DNA of 31,219 nucleotides from Bacillota bacterium. Its GTDB lineage: Bacteria; Bacillota; Clostridia; Tissierellales; Sedimentibacteraceae. The number at the start of each line of letters is the position of its first letter. Position 1 is the stretch's first letter. The DNA is taken from NCBI GenBank assembly GCA_023416855.1, contig JAEZGU010000104.1:1-31219 (forward strand). The letters run 5' to 3'. Below the pieces are notes generated by a model that searched no databases, had not been told where the DNA came from, and saw nothing but the letters and a program-made list of their open reading frames with translations. Position numbers and translations under genes: made by a program. Below, piece by piece: positions 8,565 through 15,252 of the stretch.

Positions 8565-9834
8565 CATTTTTCCTCCCAAGTATAACGAATTCTTCGTGAT
8601 AAATTGTTCTGCTATTTTTATCTTTTGAAAATTTCCCGTTCTTATCCCTATATGGTGTAAGTAGTTTATTTGATATTTTTCGCTTTACGATTCTAACTTC
8701 TGCAAAACCACTTCGCAATAATGCTTCTGATAAATGCCGAGAGTTTTCTATCTTTATTCCTTTATACTCAGTATCTCCCAAAACGAACAATGCAATTCCA
8801 TTATTCCTCAGCATGGTATAACATTTTATAGCTGTTTTTTGCATGTCAGTATAGTAACGAGCAATTGCTTTGATTTTTGTATTTTGAATGCCTTGTGCTT
8901 GTCGCAGTTGTGTTATTATAGTCCGTCCTGCGTTGTTCAAGTCCAAGGTTTCAAAGTAATAGTCTTCACTATTATGTATACTGCCGATTGTACCTTTGCG
9001 TAACTTTTTATAATCATCAGTGTATTCCAACCATAGCGATGATAGTTGGTGCAAGTCAGCATATTCATATGAGGTAACATATGGTGGGCTTGTTACTATT
9101 AAATCTACTTTTGGGATAGTACGTTTTCTTAAAAAGTTAGCATTCTCAATAGTTATTTTGGCAGTTGACCTTTCATTTTCTTTATAAGCTTTCAAAAATT
9201 TTTGATATTGTAGTCTGAAAATATTGCAAACTGGTAAGGTTTTTTTGTTTGGGTCTATCTGAGGCTTTATAGATTTTGCTAACCATTTCGACGATGACTT
9301 AAGCGATGAAGAAAAGATGCACTTAAAAAGATTTTTATATTTTGTATCTTTTATTGTATTGATAGCTTGGTAGTATTTAAGCAGGTCAGTGTATTGTTCC
9401 TGTTCAAACCAGTATCTTAATCGCTCATTAGCTGTATTAAATGTTGATTGTTCAATATTGTTTACGGCTACATTATTAAGTATGCTTGAATAGTATTCTT
9501 TTACTTTTTCAATACTATAATCAGAGCTTTTAACTTTCGCTATAAGTGTAGCCACGGGATTAATATCACAACCCCAAAAATCAATATTGTTGATTTTTGC
9601 CTCCACAGCAACTGTACCACAACCGCAGAAAACATCTGCAATAGAGTGAACATTAATACCTTGATCTTTTGCATATTGCAGAGCCTTTGTTGTTATGAAT
9701 GCAGGAAATTTTGCAGGATAAGCATGTATGCTGTGTATTCTCAATTCTTTTTGTTCGCCTACATTCCAATGTTCATCAATTACGATATCATCTACGGAAT
9801 AATTAGCCACATCATCAATAGTTCTCAACAACAT
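8557..9834 (-). CDS. DNA methyltransferase, N4-cytosine/N6-adenine type (TSPPY)
   Basis: 425 residues. Near the N-terminus IHAYPAKFPA (about 36-45) precedes the SAM-binding motif I, DVFCGCGT (67-74), then GCDINPVA (88-95). The catalytic motif IV, TSPPY, is at 248-252 in VDLIVTSPPYVTSYEYADL. The order motif I then motif IV with a 170-residue insert suits an alpha-like arrangement in which the insert could recognise the target site; that is inference. Motif I reads FCGCGT rather than the commoner FxGSGT. The ATG at 9834 has AAGGAG 8 bases upstream. An RNA methyltransferase is less likely given the HxYPAKF and TSPPY signatures and the neighbours. It probably marks self DNA for the linked ATPase system. 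No restriction nuclease gene is adjacent. Confidence 0.85.
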   Translation of the reverse strand: MLLRTIDDVANYSVDDIVIDEHWNVGEQKELRIHSIHAYPAKFPAFITTKALQYAKDQGINVHSIADVFCGCGTVAVEAKINNIDFWGCDINPVATLIAKVKSSDYSIEKVKEYYSSILNNVAVNNIEQSTFNTANERLRYWFEQEQYTDLLKYYQAINTIKDTKYKNLFKCIFSSSLKSSSKWLAKSIKPQIDPNKKTLPVCNIFRLQYQKFLKAYKENERSTAKITIENANFLRKRTIPKVDLIVTSPPYVTSYEYADLHQLSSLWLEYTDDYKKLRKGTIGSIHNSEDYYFETLDLNNAGRTIITQLRQAQGIQNTKIKAIARYYTDMQKTAIKCYTMLRNNGIALFVLGDTEYKGIKIENSRHLSEALLRSGFAEVRIVKRKISNKLLTPYRDKNGKFSKDKNSRTIYHEEFVILGRKNDA

Positions 9835-9899
9835 TTATTTTACTCCTTCTTAAAAATATTTTCCACTCGTGCATGTCCATTGATCAGAATAGAGAACAG

Positions 9900-9919
9900 T
9901 CAACCACGCAGACGGTTGA
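9900..9919. repeat. Inverted repeat TCAACC-N8-GGTTGA between regulator and methyltransferase
   Basis: A 6-bp arm at 9900-9905 matches 9914-9919 inside the 117-base gap between the XRE gene and the methyltransferase gene. No T-run follows and no good promoter is visible in the gap, so it could be a regulator site or chance. Confidence 0.35.
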
Positions 9920-9951
9920 GCTCGAGGTTATCTTATATCTTGTAAAATTTA

Positions 9952-10167
9952 CTATTTGGTTTTGATAAGCAACTTAATTAATTCAGGACTAATGTTTTTA
10001 TTCTTGCATAATTCAATTAAAGCATGACGAGCAATTTGGTTTGGCTTTGTACGATTGTTTTCCCATCGGTTCACAGAGGTAAATCCAACATGAAGCTCCC
10101 GAGCAAGTCCCTCTTGGGATAAACCCATCTCTAAACGCACCTTTTTAATTACTTCTTTCAGTTCCAC
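9952..10167 (-). CDS. Small XRE-family helix-turn-helix regulator
   Basis: 71 residues forming a single HTH_3 domain. Helices 2 and 3 lie in LSQEGLARELHVGFTSVNRWE (split about residues 16-37), with the usual Q, A and RWE positions. The start is a GTG at 10167 with GAGGTG 7 bases upstream; no in-frame ATG exists near it. It is the first gene of the accessory cassette, 117 bases ahead of the methyltransferase. Such regulators, like the C proteins of restriction-modification loci, control timing of expression of their own operon. The palindrome within its promoter spacer (10216-10225) is a candidate operator. The role is inferred from position. Confidence 0.85.
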   Translation of the reverse strand: MELKEVIKKVRLEMGLSQEGLARELHVGFTSVNRWENNRTKPNQIARHALIELCKNKNISPELIKLLIKTK

Positions 10168-10204
10168 TTAGCATCACCTCGTCATTATAAAACTACTTTA
10201 ACAT

Positions 10205-10233
10205 ATTATATCATAAGCTATAGCTCGTTGCAA
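10205..10233 (-). promoter_or_regulatory. Promoter of the XRE/methyltransferase cassette with palindromic spacer
   Basis: On the minus strand: TTGCAA (10233-10228), exactly 17 bases, then TATAAT (10210-10205), 38 bases before the GTG start. The spacer contains the perfect palindrome AGCTATAGCT at 10216-10225, where a bound repressor would block polymerase. Confidence 0.75.
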
Positions 10234-10255
10234 GGAAGTGTTTATGCTTTATAAT
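10228..10255 (+). promoter_or_regulatory. Possible plus-strand promoter sharing the same -35 hexamer
   Basis: TTGCAA is its own reverse complement. Read on the plus strand it is followed after 16 bases by TATAAT at 10250-10255. A transcript would start near 10262 and run toward the S-layer-homology gene at 10499. No gene is evident in the first 240 bases. Confidence 0.4.
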
Positions 10256-10440
10256 ATGAAAAATCAAAGGTATAGACTTTTAGTCATGTGGTTTGCTTGC
10301 TGTACTCTTTTCATGCAAGTTAACTCCTATCAATACAAACAGAACCATTTAAGTTAGTTTTTGATCACATTAGGTTTTGACTTGACAACTTTGTTTGCAA
10401 GCCTCGTCTAAGATTACTCATTTTTAGTGAGATATTAATA

Positions 10441-10469
10441 TTTACAAATTTTTCAATTTTTGCTACAAT
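10441..10469 (+). promoter_or_regulatory. Promoter of the SLH-domain gene
   Basis: TTTACA at 10441-10446, 17 bases, TACAAT at 10464-10469. Just downstream, at the expected start of transcription, ACGTA-AG-TACGT (10472-10483) forms a small inverted repeat that could be an operator. Confidence 0.7.
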
Positions 10470-10498
10470 ATACGTAAGTACGTTTAAAAGGAGGTATT

Positions 10499-11584
10499 AT
10501 GAGAAAATATTTATCAATTATTTTGACTATTGTGTTGGTCCTTACTTTATTTTCTTTTACAGCATTTGCAGAAGGACCATTTACTTTGGAAGCACCAAAA
10601 AATTTAACAGCAGAATTGAAGTTTGACCAAGATGGAGTTCCTTATTTCGAATTAGATCTTGATATACCACAAAGTGTCATTGACATTAATAGCAATATTC
10701 TTGAAGGTGGTTCAAACTATCCGGGATATATGACAGAACAGGTTGTTATTGAATTTGAATACAAATATGGGAATTATGATTGGAACGAAGGACCATCATT
10801 GTATTGGGATACATCTGCTTATGTTGAAGATTTTGATAGCTACGAATATCGTCCATTTGATGAAGGTGGCTGGGATACAATTGATATTAAAGCTGAAACT
10901 TATCATTTCAGAGCACGCTTTTCTTCTATGTGGGGATATGAAGATGATTGGTTAGACAAATACATTTATTCAAATTATTCTAATACAGTTACAATTGGCA
11001 ACCCGTCATACTATGAAAATGCAAGTCAATGGGCTGTAACAGAATTAGATAAAGCTAAAGAAGCAGATCTTATTCCGGAAATATTGTTAGGAAAGGATAT
11101 GACAAAGAATATCACTCGTGAAGAATTTGCAGAGCTTGCAGTTGTTCTTTATGAAAAAACTACAGGATTATCAGTAGAACCTGATGCAGTAAACCCATTT
11201 GTTGATACGACTAATCCTCAGATTCTGAAGGCATTAAAAATAGGGGTAACGCAAGGAACATCCTTAACTACATTTGCTCCTAATGATTTAATAACCAGAG
11301 AACAATGTGCTGCTATGTTATTTAGGACAATTAAGGCAATTAAGCCTGATGGAGATTTTAGTATAGAAGGTATAAAAGATTTCCCTGATCAAAAATACAT
11401 ATCAGAATATGCAGTGCAACCTACTAAATATATGTCTAAAATAGGCATCATAAAAGGTGATGCAGCAACAGGAAACTTTATGCCAAAAGCAAATTCTTCA
11501 GTATCTCAAGCTACAGGATATGGTATGGCAACAAGAGAAGCTGCTATTCTTATGTCAGTTAGAACATATGAAGCTATTAAATAA
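10499..11584 (+). CDS. Secreted protein with S-layer homology repeats
   Basis: 361 residues; ATG with AAGGAGG upstream. A signal peptide (basic MRKY, hydrophobic core, likely cut after AFA at residue 24) leads to an acidic, aromatic-rich region of about 150 residues (many Y, W, D and E) with a beta-sandwich look, opening LEAPKNLTAEL like a fibronectin-type domain. Three S-layer-homology units follow: about 177-226 (WAVTELDKAKEADLI…ITREEFAELAV), 229-280 (…GTSLTTFAPNDLITREQCAAML) and 290-350. The third lacks the ITRE-type motif and is degenerate. Such repeats hold proteins on secondary cell-wall polysaccharide. The function of the N-terminal region is unknown. It has its own promoter and terminator, so it is a single-gene unit. 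Confidence 0.85.
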   Translation: MRKYLSIILTIVLVLTLFSFTAFAEGPFTLEAPKNLTAELKFDQDGVPYFELDLDIPQSVIDINSNILEGGSNYPGYMTEQVVIEFEYKYGNYDWNEGPSLYWDTSAYVEDFDSYEYRPFDEGGWDTIDIKAETYHFRARFSSMWGYEDDWLDKYIYSNYSNTVTIGNPSYYENASQWAVTELDKAKEADLIPEILLGKDMTKNITREEFAELAVVLYEKTTGLSVEPDAVNPFVDTTNPQILKALKIGVTQGTSLTTFAPNDLITREQCAAMLFRTIKAIKPDGDFSIEGIKDFPDQKYISEYAVQPTKYMSKIGIIKGDAATGNFMPKANSSVSQATGYGMATREAAILMSVRTYEAIK

Positions 11585-11614
11585 TAGGATTTACCAATAA
11601 ATTGAATAATTATG

Positions 11615-11652
11615 AAAAGGGTTTCATGACATATAGTCTTGAAACCCTTTTT
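11615..11652 (+). terminator. Terminator of the SLH-domain gene
   Basis: A perfect 12-bp stem, AAAAGGGTTTCA (11615-11626) with TGAAACCCTTTT (11640-11651), ending in a T-run. Confidence 0.85.
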
Positions 11653-11689
11653 GATTACATTCACAGCCATCCACGCTAAATCAATGATT

Positions 11690-11775
11690 TGGGTGACTTA
11701 TTTATTTTAATAATCAAAGTTTATTAGTTTGTATGCAATAATAAAATGCAGAATCCATGAATATTAAGTCACTCA
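11690..11775. repeat. Long-range inverted repeat upstream of arginase
   Basis: TGGGTGACTTA at 11690-11700 can pair with TAAGTCACTCA at 11765-11775 (11 pairs, one G-T) around a 64-base AT-rich loop. It ends 30 bases before the arginase -35 box. No coding sequence lies inside. It could be an operator pair, a small RNA or chance. Confidence 0.4.
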
Positions 11776-11804
11776 CTCTCCAAATATTGCATAATTATTT
11801 TGGG

Positions 11805-11833
11805 TTGACATAAATATACAAATATTTTATAAT
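11805..11833 (+). promoter_or_regulatory. Promoter of arginase
   Basis: TTGACA at 11805-11810, a 17-base spacer and TATAAT at 11828-11833: a full consensus vegetative promoter 28 bases before the ATG. Confidence 0.9.
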
Positions 11834-11861
11834 TGTCATATCATTTACTGGAGGACGTTAC

Positions 11862-12797
11862 ATGAAATTTAATTTAATTGGTGTTCCTGTTAACTATGGA
11901 TGTGACAGAGATGGAGCACAAAATGGACCGGAAACTTTTAGACAAAATAATATTGTTGACTTAATAAAATCAGAAGGACATAAAGTTAAAGATTTAGGAG
12001 ATGTGAAAATCCCAAATGTTTCTCCTGAAGAAAAATATTCAAGTCATAAAAATTTGAAATATCTAAAACCAATTATTGAATACAATAACAATTTGGCTGA
12101 GTATGTTTACAATACTTTAAGCGATGATGCATTTCCATTTGTATTGGGCGGTGATCATTCTCTTGGAATGGGAAGCTTGGCCGGTGCAAGCAGATATTTT
12201 GATGAAATAGCTGTAATTTGGATAGATGCGCATGGTGATATAAATACAGAAGACACATCACCATCAGGAAATATACATGGTATGCCTTTAGCGGCATCAA
12301 TGAATGTTGGAAACCCTCAATTAACAAATATTTATTATAAGGGACAAAAAGTAAAGCCAGAAAATGTATACATTATAGGCGCTAGAGATATTGACCCGGG
12401 TGAATTTGAAATTGCAGACAGAACTAAGTTGAATTTGTATACTATGGATACAGTTCGTGAAAAAGGTTTAGAAAATATCATAGAAACTGTTATAACTAAA
12501 ATAAACAATTCAAATGTTGACGGAGTACATTTAAGCTTTGATATAGATGCTCTTGATAAATTAATTGTGCCTGGAACAGGAACTGCAGTATCTGAAGGCT
12601 TCAGTTTAAGTGAGGGTAAGGAAATATTTACAGAATTTATTGGACAGTTAAATATTACATCTATGGATTTTGTTGAGTTAAATCCTGTTATAGATGATGA
12701 AGATGGAAAAACAGTAAAGAATTGCTTTGAATTATTAAGACATATTTTTAAAACATTTAAACAATGTGAAGAAAGCAACGTTGAATGCGCTATATAA
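11862..12797 (+). CDS. rocF: Arginase
   Basis: 311 residues; ATG with GGAGG upstream. It hydrolyses arginine to ornithine and urea with a binuclear manganese centre. Metal-binding motifs are visible in order: GGDHSLG near residue 97, IDAHGDIN near 122, and SFDIDALD near 225. The substrate loop SPSGNIHGMP is at about 135, and the FVELNP glutamate near 267 is present. One departure is LDKLIVPGTGTA where most members have LDPxxAPG. The protein is of normal length. Agmatinase is less likely because of the NIHGMP loop and overall arginase-like layout. It stands alone between its own promoter and terminator, with no ornithine or proline genes beside it. Confidence 0.9.
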   Translation: MKFNLIGVPVNYGCDRDGAQNGPETFRQNNIVDLIKSEGHKVKDLGDVKIPNVSPEEKYSSHKNLKYLKPIIEYNNNLAEYVYNTLSDDAFPFVLGGDHSLGMGSLAGASRYFDEIAVIWIDAHGDINTEDTSPSGNIHGMPLAASMNVGNPQLTNIYYKGQKVKPENVYIIGARDIDPGEFEIADRTKLNLYTMDTVREKGLENIIETVITKINNSNVDGVHLSFDIDALDKLIVPGTGTAVSEGFSLSEGKEIFTEFIGQLNITSMDFVELNPVIDDEDGKTVKNCFELLRHIFKTFKQCEESNVECAI

Positions 12798-12802
12798 ACA
12801 GT

Positions 12803-12836
12803 AGTCATGCAATTGCACTCAATTGCGTGACTTTTT
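12803..12836 (+). terminator. Terminator of arginase
   Basis: A 13-bp stem (AGTCATGCAATTG with CAATTGCGTGACT, one G-T pair), a CACT loop and a T-run. Confidence 0.88.
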
Positions 12837-12943
12837 ATTTTTTGTACAAAAATGCATTGGATTCATTACCATATAAAGAAAGCATATTTCATATAAACAG
12901 TGGAAAAATATATATTAACTTAAATTAAAATTAAGAGGTAAAA

Positions 12944-13603
12944 ATGCAATTATTAAAACAAAAGAAAATAGAGTATGAGTTGTTAAATGAAGATAATAAA
13001 AAAACACTTTTATATGAAATTAATAATCATTTATTAATAGATGAAAAGCCATCAGATTTTTTTGAAAGCATAAGAGATATGCCTTTAATGAAAAAACATC
13101 CATTTTATATGCTTTATAATTTAACAAAAGCAGAGCAATCACCTATACATCATCCGGAAGGTAATGTTTGGAATCATACCATGCTTGTTATAGATTATGC
13201 AGCAAAAGAGAAGCATAAAAGCAAAAATCAAAAGGTTTTTATGTGGGCGGCGTTATTGCATGATATTGGCAAACCTGATACTACTAAAATAAAGAAGGGG
13301 AAAATTACTTCTTATGACCATGAAAAGGTTGGAGCGGTTATGGCCCGTGAATTTTTAAGCGAATTTATCACCGATGAAATATTTATTAAAAAGGTTACAG
13401 CACTTATTAGGTGGCATATGCAGATACTTCATGTGGTAAAAGTAATGCCCTTTGCAAACATAAAAGAAATGAAAGAAGACACAGATATAAATGAAGTAGC
13501 ATTGTTAGGCTATTGTGATAGGATGGGGAGAAAAAACCCTGATGTAGAAAAGGAAAAGCAAAATATAGATATATTTATAAAAAAATGTAGAGAATTTAAA
13601 TAA
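12944..13603 (+). CDS. HD-domain phosphohydrolase-like protein
   Basis: 219 residues; ATG with AAGAGG upstream. The HD metal site is intact: H78 in VWNHTM, the pair H106-D107 in ALLHDIGKP, and D125/H126 in SYDHEKVG. The layout (N-terminal helices, then HHPEGNVWNHT) resembles the HD part of CCA-adding enzymes and related free-standing HD phosphohydrolases. No nucleotidyltransferase domain is present, so it is not a CCA-adding enzyme itself. The substrate cannot be told from sequence; hydrolysis of a nucleotide phosphate is the family's usual activity. No clear promoter is visible in the 107 bases before it. It ends against a convergent gene with a shared hairpin. Confidence 0.82.
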   Translation: MQLLKQKKIEYELLNEDNKKTLLYEINNHLLIDEKPSDFFESIRDMPLMKKHPFYMLYNLTKAEQSPIHHPEGNVWNHTMLVIDYAAKEKHKSKNQKVFMWAALLHDIGKPDTTKIKKGKITSYDHEKVGAVMAREFLSEFITDEIFIKKVTALIRWHMQILHVVKVMPFANIKEMKEDTDINEVALLGYCDRMGRKNPDVEKEKQNIDIFIKKCREFK

Positions 13604-13640
13604 AAGATTGTTGAACTTTTTCAACAATCTTCAATTTTTT
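13604..13640. terminator. Bidirectional terminator between convergent genes
   Basis: A 12-bp stem, AAGATTGTTGAA (13604-13615) with TTCAACAATCTT (13620-13631). A T-run follows on the plus strand to 13640, and an AT-rich tail on the minus side. It overlaps the stop codon of the minus-strand gene. Confidence 0.75.
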
Positions 13641-14364
13641 TAAACAATATGTTTTTTATGTTTATAAAAGTTTCAAAAATATTTTCATGTACAACTGCTT
13701 TTACATCAAATTTTAATAGTTTAAATGTTGTTTGAAGTATGAAGCTGATTCCAAATACCGCTATTACTGTTCCTATACCAACTTTAGCTCCCAACATGAA
13801 ACCAATAATCAATACAGTTCCTTCGATTGAACCTCTGATTGCACCTATGGGAACCTTGGGAAGCAATTTTCCTAATGCGACCATAAGAGTATCTCGTGGG
13901 CCACATCCCATACCTGAGCTGATATAAAAGTAAGTAGCTAAGCTTACCACTACTTGACCGGAAAGAAGCATTAATATTCCCAAATAGAAATTTGTCATAA
14001 ATGGTATCAATTTAATAGATTGCATAAGATCAACAAATATTCCTATCAACACAGTGTTTAATAACGTTCCAAAACCAATTTTTTCTTTTAAAAAACCCGC
14101 TACTACAATTAAGATTATAATTCCTGTAAATATACTTACATTTCCATAAGTAAGACCTGAAATATTAGATACACCTATGCTAAATGCGTCCCAAGGAGCA
14201 AGACCTACATTTGCTTGTATACTTAATGTAAGCCCTAAAGAATAAAGAAATAAACCGAATAATAATTTTCCGGTTCGCTTTATGTAATCTATCACAATGT
14301 CACCAGCTTTCAATGTTATGGAAGTATTATATTTCTTTATGTAGTTTGTGTCAATGATAAACAT
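13621..14364 (-). CDS. YczE/YitT-like integral membrane protein
   Basis: 247 residues with five or six hydrophobic segments. The first is preceded by IKRTGKLLFGLFLYSLGL and followed by ANVGLAPWDAFSIGV, and the middle carries SSGMGCGPRDTLMVALG; these Gly/Pro-rich loops are typical of the YczE family. The molecular function of the family is not established to my knowledge. The ATG at 14364 has a poor ribosome site; an internal GTG at 14295 (IDYIKRTGKLL) is an alternative, so the first 23 residues are uncertain. It points away from the DUF975 gene, and the 81-base gap between the two starts must hold both promoters. Confidence 0.75.
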   Translation of the reverse strand: MFIIDTNYIKKYNTSITLKAGDIVIDYIKRTGKLLFGLFLYSLGLTLSIQANVGLAPWDAFSIGVSNISGLTYGNVSIFTGIIILIVVAGFLKEKIGFGTLLNTVLIGIFVDLMQSIKLIPFMTNFYLGILMLLSGQVVVSLATYFYISSGMGCGPRDTLMVALGKLLPKVPIGAIRGSIEGTVLIIGFMLGAKVGIGTVIAVFGISFILQTTFKLLKFDVKAVVHENIFETFINIKNILFKKIEDC

Positions 14365-14414
14365 GCAGGATGCTATTCATAAAACAAAAAAACTTCCAAT
14401 ATATTATAAATGTA

Positions 14415-14423
14415 TGGTATAAT
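14415..14423 (+). promoter_or_regulatory. Promoter of the DUF975 gene (extended -10)
   Basis: TGgTATAAT at 14415-14423, an extended -10 placed 23 bases before the ATG. The -35 region (TTCCAA) is weak. Its position rules out the in-frame ATG at 14410 as the start of the downstream gene. Confidence 0.65.
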
Positions 14424-14445
14424 TATAAAAAACAAGGAGGTATGT

Positions 14446-15198
14446 ATGTGGGATAGAGTAGAACTTAAATCATTGGCAAAACAATCTCTAAAGGGCAATT
14501 ATTGGCAAGCCTTTTTAATAAGCTTAGTAATAGCATTTGCAACTGGTAACGGAAGAGGAGCCTCAAACAAAGTTAGCGAAAAAATTGGTGAGTATGTATA
14601 TGGAAATCCAGATATTTTTATAATATTAGGTGGTTTAGCAATTTTAGCTTTGGCTTACAGGTTACTGATAGGATATTCTTTAGAAATAGGTTCAAGAAAA
14701 TATTTTATTAATTTAGCTCAATTTAAAAATATTAATGGTTATTACGGCTTTGCATTTGATAGAGCTAATTATCAAGGAATTATATTTACTATGCTTTTAA
14801 GAGATATTTTCTTATTTTTATGGACATTGCTTTTAGTTATTCCGGGAATTGTAAAGGGGTACTCATACAGGATGGTACCTTATATTATTGCTGAAAATCC
14901 TAATATAGGAGCGGAACAAGCAATAACACTCAGCAGAAAAATGATGGACGGTCATAAAGCAGATGCATTTGTATTAGACTTATCATTTTTGGGTTGGTAC
15001 ATACTCGGATTTATAGCATTCGTAGTTGGAACCTTATTCGTTAATCCGTATTTTGACGCAACAGATGCACAGCTTTATTTGGCACTTAAGAAAATTGCAT
15101 TACAAAATCAAATTTGTTCTTATGAAGATTTCAACATGAGAAGAGAATTTAATGAATTTAACGACTTTAATGATTACTACAAAGGTGATGATTTATAA
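14446..15198 (+). CDS. DUF975-family membrane protein
   Basis: 250 residues from the ATG at 14446, which lies 5 bases after AAGGAGG; an ATG 36 bases upstream falls before the -10 box and is rejected. The N-terminus (RVELKSLAKQSLKGNYWQAFL) is the DUF975 signature, followed by several membrane spans, and the middle has RMVPYIIAENPNIGAEQAITLSRKMMDGHK. The C-terminus is charged (NEFNDFNDYYKGDD). No biochemical role is known to me. It ends 8 bases before a strong GC-rich hairpin that overlaps the start region of yyaC. Confidence 0.82.
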   Translation: MWDRVELKSLAKQSLKGNYWQAFLISLVIAFATGNGRGASNKVSEKIGEYVYGNPDIFIILGGLAILALAYRLLIGYSLEIGSRKYFINLAQFKNINGYYGFAFDRANYQGIIFTMLLRDIFLFLWTLLLVIPGIVKGYSYRMVPYIIAENPNIGAEQAITLSRKMMDGHKADAFVLDLSFLGWYILGFIAFVVGTLFVNPYFDATDAQLYLALKKIALQNQICSYEDFNMRREFNEFNDFNDYYKGDDL

Positions 15199-15206
15199 CA
15201 CATAAA

Positions 15207-15246
15207 ACACCCCCCATCTGTATATACTAATATACATGGGGGGTGT
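15207..15246 (+). promoter_or_regulatory. GC-rich hairpin covering the yyaC ribosome site
   Basis: ACACCCCCCAT (15207-15217) pairs perfectly with ATGGGGGGTGT (15236-15246), and a further AT stem extends inward. The G-rich arm (15239-15245) is also the only Shine-Dalgarno candidate for the TTG start at 15253. Only four T follow, after AACC, so as a terminator it would be imperfect. Confidence 0.6.
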
Positions 15247-15252
15247 AACCTT

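Larger units (their letters stand above)
10168..10498. other. Divergent intergenic region XRE / SLH protein
   Basis: 331 bases. It holds the cassette promoter and a possible opposing promoter (10205-10255) and the SLH-gene promoter (10441-10469). Nothing convincing is visible in 10260-10440, and I see no repeat, tRNA or attachment site marking an island edge. Confidence 0.6.

Noticed and set aside
8557..9834. RNA methyltransferase (Trm-G10/RsmD type) for the TSPPY protein
   Set aside because: No THUMP domain, the HxYPAKF motif, and the genomic neighbours favour a DNA methyltransferase.
5076..10167. Assignment as Detocs or another known three-gene phosphorelay defence system
   Set aside because: The order and content differ: a DNA methyltransferase and a MORC-like domain are present, and no separate effector with a known toxic domain is seen.
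10256..10357. 33-codon frame opening with ATG, with a basic then hydrophobic start, resembling a small membrane peptide
   Set aside because: The ATG falls between the -10 box and the expected transcript start of the only nearby promoter, and no ribosome site precedes it. A frame of this length is common by chance in AT-rich DNA.
12335..12808. 157-codon minus-strand frame over arginase
   Set aside because: It is a reverse-strand shadow of a gene with clear catalytic motifs.
12944..13603. CCA-adding enzyme
   Set aside because: Only the HD part is similar; the N-terminal nucleotidyltransferase motifs are missing.
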